64,000 nt of DNA, taken from NCBI GenBank assembly GCA_050949745.1, contig JBMNGF010000021.1, forward strand, positions 62,001 to 126,000, given 5' to 3'. Below are positions 8,401 to 17,113 of the stretch, in pieces. How positions within the stretch are numbered: position 1 is the stretch's first letter; each line of letters opens with the position of its first letter. The notes beneath the pieces are model-generated. The model ran no database searches and was not told the origin of the DNA. It saw nothing but the letters and a program-made list of their open reading frames with translations. The stretch is from Syntrophaceticus sp050949745. Its GTDB lineage: Bacteria; Bacillota; DSM-12270; Thermacetogeniales; Thermacetogeniaceae. A program made the translations under genes and the position numbers.

Positions 8401-8862
8401 ATGCAAGATGTAATTACTAAAGATAAGATCGATGCATTACCGGATCATGCGGAATTAAGAGTGGCGGTGGGGTCGATTATTACTCGCGCTGCACGGGAGA
8501 AGATCAAGGAAAAGGGTATAACTCTACAGTATATCAAAGAGAACAGCAAAGAGGGCGTGGCAGACGCAGACCAAGAAAAGAGAGATGACAAAGAGCGTGG
8601 TTTTGTCACAGTTATCGGCCGCGACCAGGTAGGAATTATCGCCAAAGTAGCGGGAATTCTTGCTGCTTCCCATGTTAATATACTCGATATCAGTCAGACT
8701 GTTCTGCAGGGATATTTTACGATGATTATGATTGTGGATCTCTCCGGTTCCCAGGATAATATTACAGAGCTCCGGCAGAAGCTGGAAGATGTAGGTGATG
8801 AAATCGGTTTAAAGATTACCCTGCAGCATGAAGATATCTTCCGCTTCATGCATCGGATTTAG
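8401..8862 (+). CDS. ACT domain-containing protein
   Basis: This 153-aa protein has an unrecognised N-terminal half (about residues 1-65, with a helix rich in Arg/Lys) and a C-terminal ACT domain (about 66-145: VTVIGRDQVGIIAKVAGILAASHVNILDISQTV) of the UPF0237 type, expected to bind a small ligand such as an amino acid. The ATG at 8401 is chosen because AGGTAGGTGG lies seven bases upstream; a GTG at 8392 overlaps that site. It is followed 16 bases later by a PFL-family gene, a pairing seen in many Firmicutes and pointing to joint function. Confidence 0.88.
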   Translation: MQDVITKDKIDALPDHAELRVAVGSIITRAAREKIKEKGITLQYIKENSKEGVADADQEKRDDKERGFVTVIGRDQVGIIAKVAGILAASHVNILDISQTVLQGYFTMIMIVDLSGSQDNITELRQKLEDVGDEIGLKITLQHEDIFRFMHRI

Positions 8863-8878
8863 AAGGGGTGAATCTTGA

Positions 8879-10246
8879 GTGCCTTTTTCTTATACAACTG
8901 ATGAAATATTTGAAACCATACGCATGGTAGAGTTGGAGAATTTAGATATTAGAACGATTACCATGGGAATAAGCCTACGAGACTGTGTTGATCCTGACTT
9001 GAAGGCAGCAGGAAAGAAGATCTATGAGAAGATCGTTCGTTGTGCAGGTAATTTGGTTGAAGTAGGAGAGGAATTGGAGCGCAATTATGGAGTGCCGATT
9101 ATCAACAAGCGGGTATCTGTAACCCCTATAGCTTTGGTAGCTGAAAGCTCTAAAGATAAAGATTACTGCTATCTGGCTCGTGTTTTGGATAAGGCGGCCA
9201 AGGAGATAGGAATTGATTTTATCGGTGGTTTTGCTGCTCTGGTTCATAAAGGATTTACGAATGGGGATCGTAACCTGATCAATTCTATACCTGAAGCCCT
9301 TTCAGAAACAGAGCGTGTTTGCTCAGCGGTCAATGTGGGTACAACAAAGTCCGGTATTAACATGGAAGCTGTTTATGATATGGGAAAGGTGATTAAGGAG
9401 ACAGCAGAGAGAACCGCTGATAAGGATGGTTTGGGCTGTGCCAAACTGGTTGTTTTCTGTAATGCTCCTGAGGATAATCCTTTTATGGCAGGGGCTTTTC
9501 ATGGTATCGGTGAACCGGAATGTGTGATAAACGTTGGTGTCAGCGGACCTGGCGTTATTTTAAATACGGTCAGGGAGCACCATGATACAGATATGGGTAC
9601 ACTGGCCTCAATGATCAAACAGACAGCATTTAAGATCACTCGCATGGGTGAACTGTTTGGTCGTACAGCATCGGAGAAGCTTGGCGTTCCTTTTGGGATT
9701 GTGGACCTTTCATTGGCGCCGACACCGGCTATAGGAGACAGTGTAGCGGAAATATTGGAGGCCATGGGGTTGGAAAGGTGTGGAGCACCAGGTAGCACCG
9801 CTGCCCTAGCTGTTCTGAATGATGCTGTAAAAAAGGGAGGGGCAATGGCCTCTTCTTATGTGGGTGGACTCAGTGGAGCCTTTATCCCGGTAAGTGAGGA
9901 TCAGGCTATGTCCCGGGCAGTTGCTGAAGGTGCCCTGACAATTGAAAAACTAGAGGCCCTGACCTGTATCTGTTCAGTAGGTTTAGATATGATCGTACTT
10001 CCAGGGAATACCGCCGCAGAGACCATTGCAGCGATTATAGCTGATGAAGCAGCAATCGGTATGATCAACAAGAAGACCACAGGGGTACGTTTAATACCTG
10101 CTCCAGGTAAGAAAAAAGGAGACATGGTGGAGTTTGGAGGACTTCTGGGCAGTGCTCCTGTGATGGATGTGAGTAGTTATAATTCAGATGTCTTTATAAA
10201 AAGAGGGGGAAGAATTCCCGCTCCTTTACAAGCTCTGACCAATTGA
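8879..10246 (+). CDS. PFL family protein (UPF0210/DUF711)
   Basis: This 455-aa protein belongs to the UPF0210 family, distantly related in fold to pyruvate formate-lyase, with no proven reaction. Characteristic stretches are LDIRTITMGISLRDC near the N-terminus, FIGGFAALVHKGFTNGD, and TVRE with GRTASEKLGVPFGIVDLSLAPTPAIGDSVAEILE. GTG 8879 is the only possible start because an in-frame TGA precedes it; AAGGGG is the ribosome-binding site. It pairs with the upstream ACT-domain protein, which probably controls or senses for it. Confidence 0.9.
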   Translation: MPFSYTTDEIFETIRMVELENLDIRTITMGISLRDCVDPDLKAAGKKIYEKIVRCAGNLVEVGEELERNYGVPIINKRVSVTPIALVAESSKDKDYCYLARVLDKAAKEIGIDFIGGFAALVHKGFTNGDRNLINSIPEALSETERVCSAVNVGTTKSGINMEAVYDMGKVIKETAERTADKDGLGCAKLVVFCNAPEDNPFMAGAFHGIGEPECVINVGVSGPGVILNTVREHHDTDMGTLASMIKQTAFKITRMGELFGRTASEKLGVPFGIVDLSLAPTPAIGDSVAEILEAMGLERCGAPGSTAALAVLNDAVKKGGAMASSYVGGLSGAFIPVSEDQAMSRAVAEGALTIEKLEALTCICSVGLDMIVLPGNTAAETIAAIIADEAAIGMINKKTTGVRLIPAPGKKKGDMVEFGGLLGSAPVMDVSSYNSDVFIKRGGRIPAPLQALTN

Positions 10247-10274
10247 TATAAAAGTATGAATTTTAGGATATAAT
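10243..10274 (+). promoter_or_regulatory. possible promoter upstream of the DUF5665 gene
   Basis: A perfect -10 (TATAAT, 10269-10274) lies 38 bases before the gene. The nearest -35 candidate (TTGATA, 10243-10248) is 20 bases away, longer than optimal, so the assignment is tentative. Confidence 0.35.
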
Positions 10275-10311
10275 AGATGAGGTTTAGGGAAGACTCTATT
10301 TTAAGGGGAAC

Positions 10312-10620
10312 ATGATGCAAAAGTTAACTGCCGAACTTGTTGAAGCCTTGAAATTAAAAATAGAAGAATTATCCCTAAACCTGGAGCACATGAAGCTTGT
10401 AGAGTATGTAGAGCTGTTAAATAACCCAAAGCGACTTCTCTTCATCAACTTTATTTCTGGGCTGGCTCGTGGATTTGGTATAGCTGTGGGCTTTACAATT
10501 CTGGGGGCGATTGTCCTTTATATTATGCAGCGTATTGTTGTACTTAACCTTCCTGTAGTCAGTGATTTTATCGCAACTATTGTGCGTTTGGTGCAACTGC
10601 AGTTAGAGGGGAAGGTCTAA
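10312..10620 (+). CDS. DUF5665 domain-containing membrane protein
   Basis: This 102-aa protein has an N-terminal amphipathic helical part (about residues 1-45, ending YVELLNNPKRLLFINFISGLARGFG) and one strong transmembrane segment (about 55-80). The pattern NPKRL.. NF..G.ARG.G..VG.TIL is that of DUF5665 proteins, small membrane proteins of Clostridia with unknown role. Two adjacent ATGs (10312 and 10315) are possible starts after AAGGGGAA. Confidence 0.8.
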   Translation: MMQKLTAELVEALKLKIEELSLNLEHMKLVEYVELLNNPKRLLFINFISGLARGFGIAVGFTILGAIVLYIMQRIVVLNLPVVSDFIATIVRLVQLQLEGKV

Positions 10621-10644
10621 AATAAATAAGGTGGGGAAAATGTC

Positions 10645-11295
10645 TTGGAACAAGATAAACTAATTTACTTTCGTTCGCTGTTACAGGGAGAAAAAAGGAG
10701 AATCCTGGACAATTTATCCTCACTTGAGGAAGCCGAAGAGATTGGTAGTCTGAAAGACACTTTACAAGAACTATCCATGTATGATAATCACCCAGCAGAT
10801 ATAGGGACGGAAACCTTTGAGCGCAGTAAAGATATAGGCTATAAAGATCTTTTTCAGCGGCTCTTAAAAGAGGTCGAAGATGCCATGGGGAGGATTGAAG
10901 AAGGTAATTATGGAATATGTAAGGGGTGTGGAAAAGAGATCCCTGAGGAGAGATTGGAAGCTGTACCTTTCACAACCTTCTGTTATCAATGCCGAAAGAA
11001 ACTTGATGATCAAGCAACTGCCTCAAGGCGTCCAGTAGAGGAAGGGGTGGTGATGCCTCCTTTCGGAGGATTCGCTGAGGACCGACTCTATACGCAACAT
11101 GAAGTGCAGTTCGATGGGGAGGATGCCTGGCAGACATTGGAGCATTACGGGACCTCCTCAGATTTTGAGAACCGCAATGAGGAGGAGGGAACTGTTGAGG
11201 ATGTTGAAGATATATCTGTCTATATGGATGAAGATGGGATGTTTTACCAGAATTTTCGGGGGAAGAATGATGAGGGACCTCCAGCTGAGCCTTGA
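10645..11295 (+). CDS. TraR/DksA-type zinc-finger protein (YteA family)
   Basis: This 216-aa protein has an N-terminal coiled-coil, the segment DNHPADIGTETFERSKDIG and a Cys4 zinc finger (CKGCGKEIPEERLEAVPFTTFCYQC), then an acidic C-terminal tail with several Glu/Asp clusters. This is the layout of YteA-like proteins of spore formers rather than of true DksA. The role in transcription is inferred from family only. The start is TTG 10645 after AAGGTGGGG. Its position before lspA-rluD is common in Clostridia. Confidence 0.87.
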   Translation: MEQDKLIYFRSLLQGEKRRILDNLSSLEEAEEIGSLKDTLQELSMYDNHPADIGTETFERSKDIGYKDLFQRLLKEVEDAMGRIEEGNYGICKGCGKEIPEERLEAVPFTTFCYQCRKKLDDQATASRRPVEEGVVMPPFGGFAEDRLYTQHEVQFDGEDAWQTLEHYGTSSDFENRNEEEGTVEDVEDISVYMDEDGMFYQNFRGKNDEGPPAEP

Positions 11296-11310
11296 TGAGT
11301 TGATCTTATT

Positions 11311-12486
11311 ATGAAAATAGGGATTTTTTCTGATAGTTATCGCCCTTATGTCAGCGGTGTTGTTTTATCAATAGAAACGTTTTCCAGGGAACTGGCGCGC
11401 CTGGGTCATGAGATATTTATCTTTGCTCCAGATTATCCCCAGGTAAAGGGGAAAGAGTTCAATATATTTCGTTTTCCCTCTTTTCATACTCCCTTTAACC
11501 CGGAGTTTTATATAGCGCTGCCTATATCTATGATAGCCAGAGATTATGCATCTAGTATCGACCTTGACCTAATTCATGTGCATTCACCATTCACCCTTGG
11601 CCAGGTAGGGGTGAAAATGGCTCGTGATTTAGATATACCTGTTGCCTTTACCTACCATACACTCTATGATCAATATATGCACTATGCTCCTCTTTTCGGG
11701 CAGATAACAAAAGCAGGTATGGTCAAGTATGCAACAAACTTTTGTAATCGCTGCAATCTTGTGATCACACCAACAGAAGTGATCAAAGATATGATCGTGG
11801 AAAATGGCGTGAAAAAACCTGTAATATCTATTCCAACAGGAATATATCCCGAGCGATTCCAGACCGGTGACCCAGATTTTCTATCCAAACAATTTGGTAT
11901 CCCTCGCAGCAAAAAGATATTGCTGTTTGTAGGCAGGATCGGCAAAGAAAAGAACCTTTCCTTTTTGCTGCGTACTTTTGCTTATATAGCCAAACAAGAT
12001 AAAGATGCTGTTTTGGTAATGGTAGGCAGTGGCCCTGAGCAGAGAGATTTGCAAAATACAGCGATGGACTTAGGTATCGGAGAGAGGGTTATCTTTACTG
12101 GAAAACTACCCCCTGAAACTGTTGCCGGAGCCTATAGTTCAGCAGATATCTTTGTTTTTCCCTCTGTAACTGAAACACAGGGGATTGTTTTGGTGGAAGC
12201 TATGGCTGCGGGGCTCCCTGTAGTTGCAAAAGCTGCTTATGGGTCTCTTGCCATGGTACGGGATGGTGTTACAGGTTATCTTTGCGAAGGTGATGAGAAA
12301 GAATTTGCAGAGAAAACCCTATCTATTCTACATGACCCAGAACTAAAGATGCGTATGTCAGCAGCTGCACTGAAACAGGCAGATGAACTAACAGCAGATA
12401 AAATGGCACTCCGTATGGAGAGTGCCTATAAGGCATTAATTGCGGGAGATTGTGAAGCTCTGCGGCAAATGGGGGATGAAGCTTGA
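11311..12486 (+). CDS. glycosyltransferase family 4 protein
   Basis: This 391-aa GT-B enzyme opens with MKIGIFSDSYRPYVSGVVLSI and contains HSPFTLGQVG, YHTLYDQYMHY, the sugar-nucleotide region LFVGRIGKEKNLSFLL, and the acidic motif SVTETQGIVLVEAMAAGLPVVA. It most resembles diacylglycerol glucosyl- or mannosyltransferases that make membrane glycolipids, so glycolipid synthesis is likely but the acceptor is not proven. Its last four bases overlap the lspA start. Confidence 0.85.
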   Translation: MKIGIFSDSYRPYVSGVVLSIETFSRELARLGHEIFIFAPDYPQVKGKEFNIFRFPSFHTPFNPEFYIALPISMIARDYASSIDLDLIHVHSPFTLGQVGVKMARDLDIPVAFTYHTLYDQYMHYAPLFGQITKAGMVKYATNFCNRCNLVITPTEVIKDMIVENGVKKPVISIPTGIYPERFQTGDPDFLSKQFGIPRSKKILLFVGRIGKEKNLSFLLRTFAYIAKQDKDAVLVMVGSGPEQRDLQNTAMDLGIGERVIFTGKLPPETVAGAYSSADIFVFPSVTETQGIVLVEAMAAGLPVVAKAAYGSLAMVRDGVTGYLCEGDEKEFAEKTLSILHDPELKMRMSAAALKQADELTADKMALRMESAYKALIAGDCEALRQMGDEA

Positions 12487-12953
12487 GTAAAGATACCGTA
12501 AGCAATATCATGAACGGAGCTATATTTTTATTTACTGTTTTTATGGCTCTGCTGATTGATCAGTTCACCAAAGGGATGATCGTCAATCAAATGGAGCCGG
12601 GAGAATCGGTTCCTGTAATATCTCAGATCTTCCATATCACATATGTGAGAAACCCTGGGGGGGCATTTGGCATCCTTGCCCATAAAACAGAGATCTTTGT
12701 AGTGATGGCGGTTCTTTTCATAATTTTAGTGTCGATTTTGCCTATCTATTTTCCGGGAAGAAACCTAAAGATGAGCTGTGCACTGGGTATCTTAACAGGA
12801 GGTGTAATGGGCAATTTACTTGATCGGCTGCGCACTGGGTATGTGGTGGATTTTCTGGATTTCATGGTGTGGCCGATTTTTAATGCCGCAGATATATGTA
12901 TTTTTACCGGAGCGATTTTTTTATTTGTTTTTATCATGAAAAAGGGAGGTTAA
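12483..12953 (+). CDS. lspA: prolipoprotein signal peptidase (signal peptidase II)
   Basis: This aspartic membrane protease removes lipoprotein signal peptides. Its 156 aa include four hydrophobic segments. The family motifs are VRNPGGAFGI and the two catalytic-aspartate boxes, GGVMGNLLDRLRTGYVVDFLDF and FNAADICI. TTG 12483 overlaps the end of the glycosyltransferase gene (TTGA), so coupled translation is likely. It is followed by rluD, the usual arrangement. Confidence 0.95.
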   Translation: MSKDTVSNIMNGAIFLFTVFMALLIDQFTKGMIVNQMEPGESVPVISQIFHITYVRNPGGAFGILAHKTEIFVVMAVLFIILVSILPIYFPGRNLKMSCALGILTGGVMGNLLDRLRTGYVVDFLDFMVWPIFNAADICIFTGAIFLFVFIMKKGG

Positions 12954-12959
12954 AGCAGT

Positions 12960-13892
12960 TTGGCTATGGAGCGGAAGTATCGGTTGGATGTGCCTCTGGA
13001 TGCAGAGGGAAAGAGACTGGATAAGTTCCTGATCAACCAGCCTGTACATTTGAGTCGTTCGCAGGTGCAACATCTGATCGAAAATGGTTTGGTCCTTGTC
13101 AATGCCAAAACCAGACGCTCCAGTTACAGGGTACATGCTGGCGATATTATTGAAATGCAGGTGCTTGCTTCTGAGGAGACTCCACTTATCCCTGAAGATA
13201 TACCCCTGGATATCATTTATGAGGATGAAGACCTATTGGTCGTCAATAAACCCCAGGGGATGGTGGTGCATCCCGCAGCCGGGCATGAGAAAGGAACCCT
13301 AGTCAATGCCCTCCTTAATCACTGTACTCAGCTATCGAGAAGGGGGGGCTATCTGAGGCCGGGGATCATACACCGTTTGGACAAAGATACCTCCGGCTTG
13401 TTGTTAGTAGGCAAGACAGATTTAGCCCATCAAGAGTTATCACAGCAGTTGAAGGAACGGCAGGTCAATAGGAGATATCTGGCATTGGTAGTCGGTCAGG
13501 TAAAAGAGGATAGAGGGGTGATCGATGCCCCACTGGGAAGAGACCCTCGAAATCGCAAAAAAATTGCTGTTTTGTCTCCGGGAACAGCAGGGGCAAAGGA
13601 GGCGATAACTCGCTATTCTGTTCAGGAAAGATTTTGCGGGTACACTCTGCTGGATGTTTCTTTGGAGACCGGTCGCACACATCAGATCCGGGTTCACCTG
13701 GCTTATGCCGGTTATCCAGTCGCCGGGGACCCTATTTATGGGCCGCGGAGCAATCCCCTGGAGCTACCAGGCCAAGCACTCCATGCTTATCAAATTACAA
13801 TCAAACACCCTAGAACTACTGAGATGCTCACCTTTGAGGCTCCTCTGCCTCGAGTGTTTACAGTTACCCTGCAAAAAATAAGCGGATGCTAA
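12960..13892 (+). CDS. rluD: 23S rRNA pseudouridine synthase RluD family
   Basis: This 310-aa enzyme has an N-terminal S4 RNA-binding domain (about residues 15-75) and the RluA-type catalytic core with RPGIIHRLDKDTSGLLL, where the Asp in HRLDKDTSG is the catalytic residue, and GRTHQIRVH. The start is TTG 12960 after GGGAGG; ATG 12966 is a close alternative. It is the end of the lspA transcript; the pyr operon promoter follows. Confidence 0.94.
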   Translation: MAMERKYRLDVPLDAEGKRLDKFLINQPVHLSRSQVQHLIENGLVLVNAKTRRSSYRVHAGDIIEMQVLASEETPLIPEDIPLDIIYEDEDLLVVNKPQGMVVHPAAGHEKGTLVNALLNHCTQLSRRGGYLRPGIIHRLDKDTSGLLLVGKTDLAHQELSQQLKERQVNRRYLALVVGQVKEDRGVIDAPLGRDPRNRKKIAVLSPGTAGAKEAITRYSVQERFCGYTLLDVSLETGRTHQIRVHLAYAGYPVAGDPIYGPRSNPLELPGQALHAYQITIKHPRTTEMLTFEAPLPRVFTVTLQKISGC

Positions 13893-13950
13893 TGGATAAT
13901 AAGCAATTGTCTATAAGGGTTATGTTGTGAAGAATATTTTAATAAAATTC

Positions 13951-13982
13951 TTGACAAGGACTATTGTTTGATCAATTATTAT
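13951..13982 (+). promoter_or_regulatory. promoter of the pyrimidine operon
   Basis: A perfect -35 TTGACA (13951-13956) is seen. The -10 is less certain: AATTAT at 13974-13979 gives a 17-base spacer and TATTAT at 13977-13982 gives 20. It directly precedes the PyrR-binding leader. Confidence 0.6.
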
Positions 13983-13990
13983 ATGAAGGT

Positions 13991-14079
13991 CCTTTAAGCT
14001 GGTCCTGTGAGACTGGCAAGGCAGTATAATCATTATGCAGTCATACCTGCTTGCAAGGTGCCTTGTGGCGGGTTTTTTT
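13991..14079 (+). promoter_or_regulatory. PyrR-controlled attenuator 1 (before pyrR)
   Basis: A PyrR-binding loop is visible at 13991-14021 (CCTTTAAGC, then GGTCCTGTGAGACTGGCAAGG), matching the conserved anti-antiterminator hairpin with a UCC..NGAG loop. It is followed by a terminator stem at 14045-14072 and a T7 tract to 14079. UMP-bound PyrR would stabilise the hairpin and cause termination before the operon. Confidence 0.85.
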
Positions 14080-14102
14080 ATGGCTGTTAAGGAGTGAAAA
14101 GG

Positions 14103-14651
14103 TTGTCCCCACGAGAAAAAGTTCAGATCATGGATGCGGATGGGATCAGGAGGGCATTGACAAGAATTGCTCATGAGATCCTGGAGAAGAATGCAGGAAC
14201 AGAAGATTTGGTCTTGATCGGTATCAGGCGGAGAGGGGTTCCTCTTGCTCGGAGAATATCTGAGAGAATTAAGAAAATTGAAGAAAATGCAGTACCTCTT
14301 GGTATTCTGGACATTACTCTATATCGGGATGATCTCAGTCAGCTGGACTATCACCCGTTGGTTAGAAAAACAGAAGTTCCGTTCAGCATCACTGGCAAAA
14401 AGGTTGTATTGGTTGATGATGTGCTTTTCACAGGCCGAACAGTCAGGGCAGCACTGGATGCCTTGATGGATCTGGGTCGACCGCAGCTTATTCAATTGGC
14501 GGTATTGATCGATAGGGGACACAGGGAACTTCCCATCAGAGCGGATTTTGTAGGCAAGAATGTACCTACATCTCGAAAAGAAGTGATTAGTGTGAGTCTA
14601 CTTGAAATAGATGGAGAAGACAAGGTGACAATTGTAGAAAATGATACATGA
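14103..14651 (+). CDS. pyrR: bifunctional pyr operon regulator / uracil phosphoribosyltransferase
   Basis: PyrR binds the pyr leader RNA when UMP is high and also has uracil phosphoribosyltransferase activity. The opening IRRALTRIAHEILEKN and the PRPP motif VVLVDDVLFTGRTVRAALDAL are diagnostic. I choose TTG 14103, seven bases after AAGGAGTG, giving 182 aa; GTG 14094 lies within that site. Two leader hairpins of the kind it binds lie before and after the gene. Confidence 0.95.
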   Translation: MSPREKVQIMDADGIRRALTRIAHEILEKNAGTEDLVLIGIRRRGVPLARRISERIKKIEENAVPLGILDITLYRDDLSQLDYHPLVRKTEVPFSITGKKVVLVDDVLFTGRTVRAALDALMDLGRPQLIQLAVLIDRGHRELPIRADFVGKNVPTSRKEVISVSLLEIDGEDKVTIVENDT

Positions 14652-14661
14652 AAGGGAAGTA

Positions 14662-14752
14662 CCCTTTTAAACTAGCTCAGCGAGGCTAGCAAAGGGGAAG
14701 GAAAGGCAGTAAACCTCTTTGTTAGCCTAAAATAGGCGCAAAGAGGTTTTTT
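14662..14752 (+). promoter_or_regulatory. PyrR-controlled attenuator 2 (pyrR-pyrB gap)
   Basis: A second PyrR-type hairpin at 14662-14696 (CCCTTTT stem, CTAGCTCAGCGAGGCTAG loop region, AAAGGGG) is followed by a strong terminator (CCTCTTTG/CAAAGAGG, 14714-14746) with a T6 tract. It allows separate control of the biosynthetic genes downstream of pyrR. Confidence 0.88.
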
Positions 14753-14780
14753 ATTTTATTAAGGGAGGTAATAATAGATT

Positions 14781-15722
14781 ATGATATTTAAACGAAAGGA
14801 TGTCCTTGGTTTAGAGGATCTGTCTGCACAGGAAATCAACCTTATACTGGATACTGCTGAGCCAATGAAAGATATTATGACCAGAGACATCAAGAAGGTA
14901 CCTACCTTACGCGGTCGCTCTGTCATCACACTTTTTTATGAGCCCAGCACCCGGACCCGCACATCATTTGAATTGGCGGCTAAATACCTGGGCGCGGATA
15001 CTTCCAGTATTTCTGTTGCCACCAGCAGTGTTAAGAAGGGTGAAAGCCTGCGGGATACAGCTAGAACTCTGGAAGCTATGGCAGCGGACGTGATCATTAT
15101 TAGACACAGTGCTGCCGGTGCTCCCCATCTATTGTCACGCTGGGTCAGTTCACGTGTCATTAATGCTGGTGATGGTGCCCATGAACATCCCACACAGGCA
15201 CTACTTGATATGTTTACCATACGAGAGAAAAAGGGTGGTTTTCAGGGGCTTAAAGTGGCTATCCTGGGTGATATATCTCACAGCAGGGTAGCGCTATCCA
15301 ATATCTGGGGGCTTACTAAAATGGGAGCGGAAGTGCGGGTAGTAGGACCTGCCACACTGATGCCGCCCGAAATCGAAAGACTAGGGGTAAAGGCTTATTA
15401 CAATTGGGAAGAGGGGCTTGCCGGTGTGGATGTTATCAATGTGCTGCGCATTCAGTTGGAGCGCCAGAAGAAAGGCCTTTTCCCCAGTATCAGAGAGTAT
15501 ACCCGGTTATATGGTTTGGATCAGCAGAAACTTCAGGTGGCAAAGTCTGATGTACTGTTGCTGCACCCAGGTCCGGTTAACCGTGGAATAGAGATCAGTC
15601 CTGATGTTCAAGACGGGCCTCACGCAGTGATAAATGAGCAGGTGGCAAATGGGGTAGCTGTACGCATGGCTCTGCTTTATCTACTTATGGGACGAGGTGA
15701 AGAAAATGAAATATCTGCTTAA
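14781..15722 (+). CDS. pyrB: aspartate carbamoyltransferase catalytic subunit
   Basis: PyrB joins carbamoyl phosphate and aspartate, the first committed pyrimidine step. Its 313 aa contain the carbamoyl-phosphate loop FYEPSTRTRTSFELAA, HPTQALLDMFT and HPGPVNRGIE. AAGGGAGG lies before the ATG. No regulatory pyrI gene follows; as in Bacillus the enzyme probably works without it. It overlaps pyrC by 17 bases. Confidence 0.97.
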   Translation: MIFKRKDVLGLEDLSAQEINLILDTAEPMKDIMTRDIKKVPTLRGRSVITLFYEPSTRTRTSFELAAKYLGADTSSISVATSSVKKGESLRDTARTLEAMAADVIIIRHSAAGAPHLLSRWVSSRVINAGDGAHEHPTQALLDMFTIREKKGGFQGLKVAILGDISHSRVALSNIWGLTKMGAEVRVVGPATLMPPEIERLGVKAYYNWEEGLAGVDVINVLRIQLERQKKGLFPSIREYTRLYGLDQQKLQVAKSDVLLLHPGPVNRGIEISPDVQDGPHAVINEQVANGVAVRMALLYLLMGRGEENEISA

Positions 15723-16986
15723 AGGTGGTTTTGTGGTTGATCCTTTTTCCAAAGTTGTAAAAAAGCTTGATCTACTCTGGGAAGGGGCAAAGATTACTGA
15801 GATAGGTGAGCAGCTAGATGTTCCAGGTGCAAAGGAACTGTTGCTAGAGGAATGTTTTATTTTTCCTGGTTTTGTGGACATGCACTGTCATCTGCGTGAG
15901 CCTGGTGAGGAGTTAAAGGAGACTATTCTTACAGGTACCAGGGCAGCAGCAAAGGGAGGGTTTACCGCTGTTGCTTGCATGGGAAACACTAAACCTCCCG
16001 CTGATAGCAGTGCGGTAATCTCCTTGATCAAAGAAAAGGCCAGTCAAGCATCCTTTCCTGTTTACCCGATAGGTTGTGCTACCAAAGGGAGAGCAGGTGG
16101 AGAACCTTCTGAAATCGGTGAACTAGTGGATGCAGGTGCTGTTGCACTCTCTGATGATGGAAGCTCGATCATGAGCAGCGAGGTGCTGCGCAGGGTCATG
16201 GAATATGCGAAGATGTTCGATATTCCGGTGCTCAGCCATTGTGAGGATACTTTCTTAAGTGATGAGGGGGTGATGTATGAAGGGTTTTACTCAACACAGC
16301 TTGGCTTAAAGGGGATCCCTGCTGCAGCTGAGGATGTTCAGGTGGCCAGAGATCTGATTCTTGCTGAGTTGACAGGAGCTTCTCTACACATTGCTCATGT
16401 AAGCAGTGGAGGCTCGGTTGCTATAATCAGAGAAGCAAAAAAACGCGGGATCCGTGTTACAGTGGAGGTTACTCCGCACCATCTCTGCCTGACAGATGAA
16501 GCTGTGAAAGACTTCGATACCAATACAAAGGTAAAACCTCCTTTGTGTAGCCAGGAAGATCAAGAGGCTCTTTACGAAGGACTCAGGGATGGTACCATCG
16601 ATGTCATTGCCACAGATCATGCTCCACATCGCAGAGATGAGAAAGAGACCGAGTATAACCTTGCTCCCTTTGGTATCTCAGGTCTGGAAACTGCTGTTCC
16701 TCTGGTCTGGGAGCATTTAGTGGAGAAAGAGGTCTTAAGCCCAGTGGAACTGGCTCAGAAGATGGCCTGGAATCCTGCGCAAATTTTAGGTCTGCCGGAG
16801 AGAGTACTTCAGGTCGGTGCAGAAGCAAACCTCACAGTTGTCGATCCCCATTTGCAGCAGCCTGTTAAGGTAAATGAATTTGTTTCCTTAGGCAAGAACT
16901 CTCCTTTTGATGGCTGGGTATTGCGAGGATGGCCGGTGATGACAGTTGTATCAGGAGAGATTAAGTTTTTCCGTGAACTTCGATAA
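15706..16986 (+). CDS. pyrC: dihydroorotase
   Basis: This class I dihydroorotase (426 aa) closes carbamoyl aspartate to dihydroorotate. The metal ligands are in DMHCHLREPGEE, LSHCED, HIAHVS and ATDHAPH. ATG 15706 is preferred, after a CGAGGTGA site, over GTG 15697. The gene begins within the end of pyrB, so translation is coupled. A 127-bp gap with a small GAAACG/CGTTTC hairpin separates it from pyrK. Confidence 0.96.
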   Translation: MKYLLKGGFVVDPFSKVVKKLDLLWEGAKITEIGEQLDVPGAKELLLEECFIFPGFVDMHCHLREPGEELKETILTGTRAAAKGGFTAVACMGNTKPPADSSAVISLIKEKASQASFPVYPIGCATKGRAGGEPSEIGELVDAGAVALSDDGSSIMSSEVLRRVMEYAKMFDIPVLSHCEDTFLSDEGVMYEGFYSTQLGLKGIPAAAEDVQVARDLILAELTGASLHIAHVSSGGSVAIIREAKKRGIRVTVEVTPHHLCLTDEAVKDFDTNTKVKPPLCSQEDQEALYEGLRDGTIDVIATDHAPHRRDEKETEYNLAPFGISGLETAVPLVWEHLVEKEVLSPVELAQKMAWNPAQILGLPERVLQVGAEANLTVVDPHLQQPVKVNEFVSLGKNSPFDGWVLRGWPVMTVVSGEIKFFRELR

Positions 16987-17113
16987 GGATCAGTTGTACA
17001 TATATGGGAAACGATCATAGGAGCGTTTCTTATTTAAAAATATGTGTTAATATTAGGCAGGGATTGGGTAGGGCGGATGATATATAGAATGTAATTTTAG
17101 GAGTGGTTGTTAA

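Noticed and set aside
17008..17029. GAAACG/CGTTTC hairpin in the pyrC-pyrK gap as an attenuator
   Set aside because: Six-base stem without a T-tract or PyrR-binding motif; too weak to call a regulatory site.
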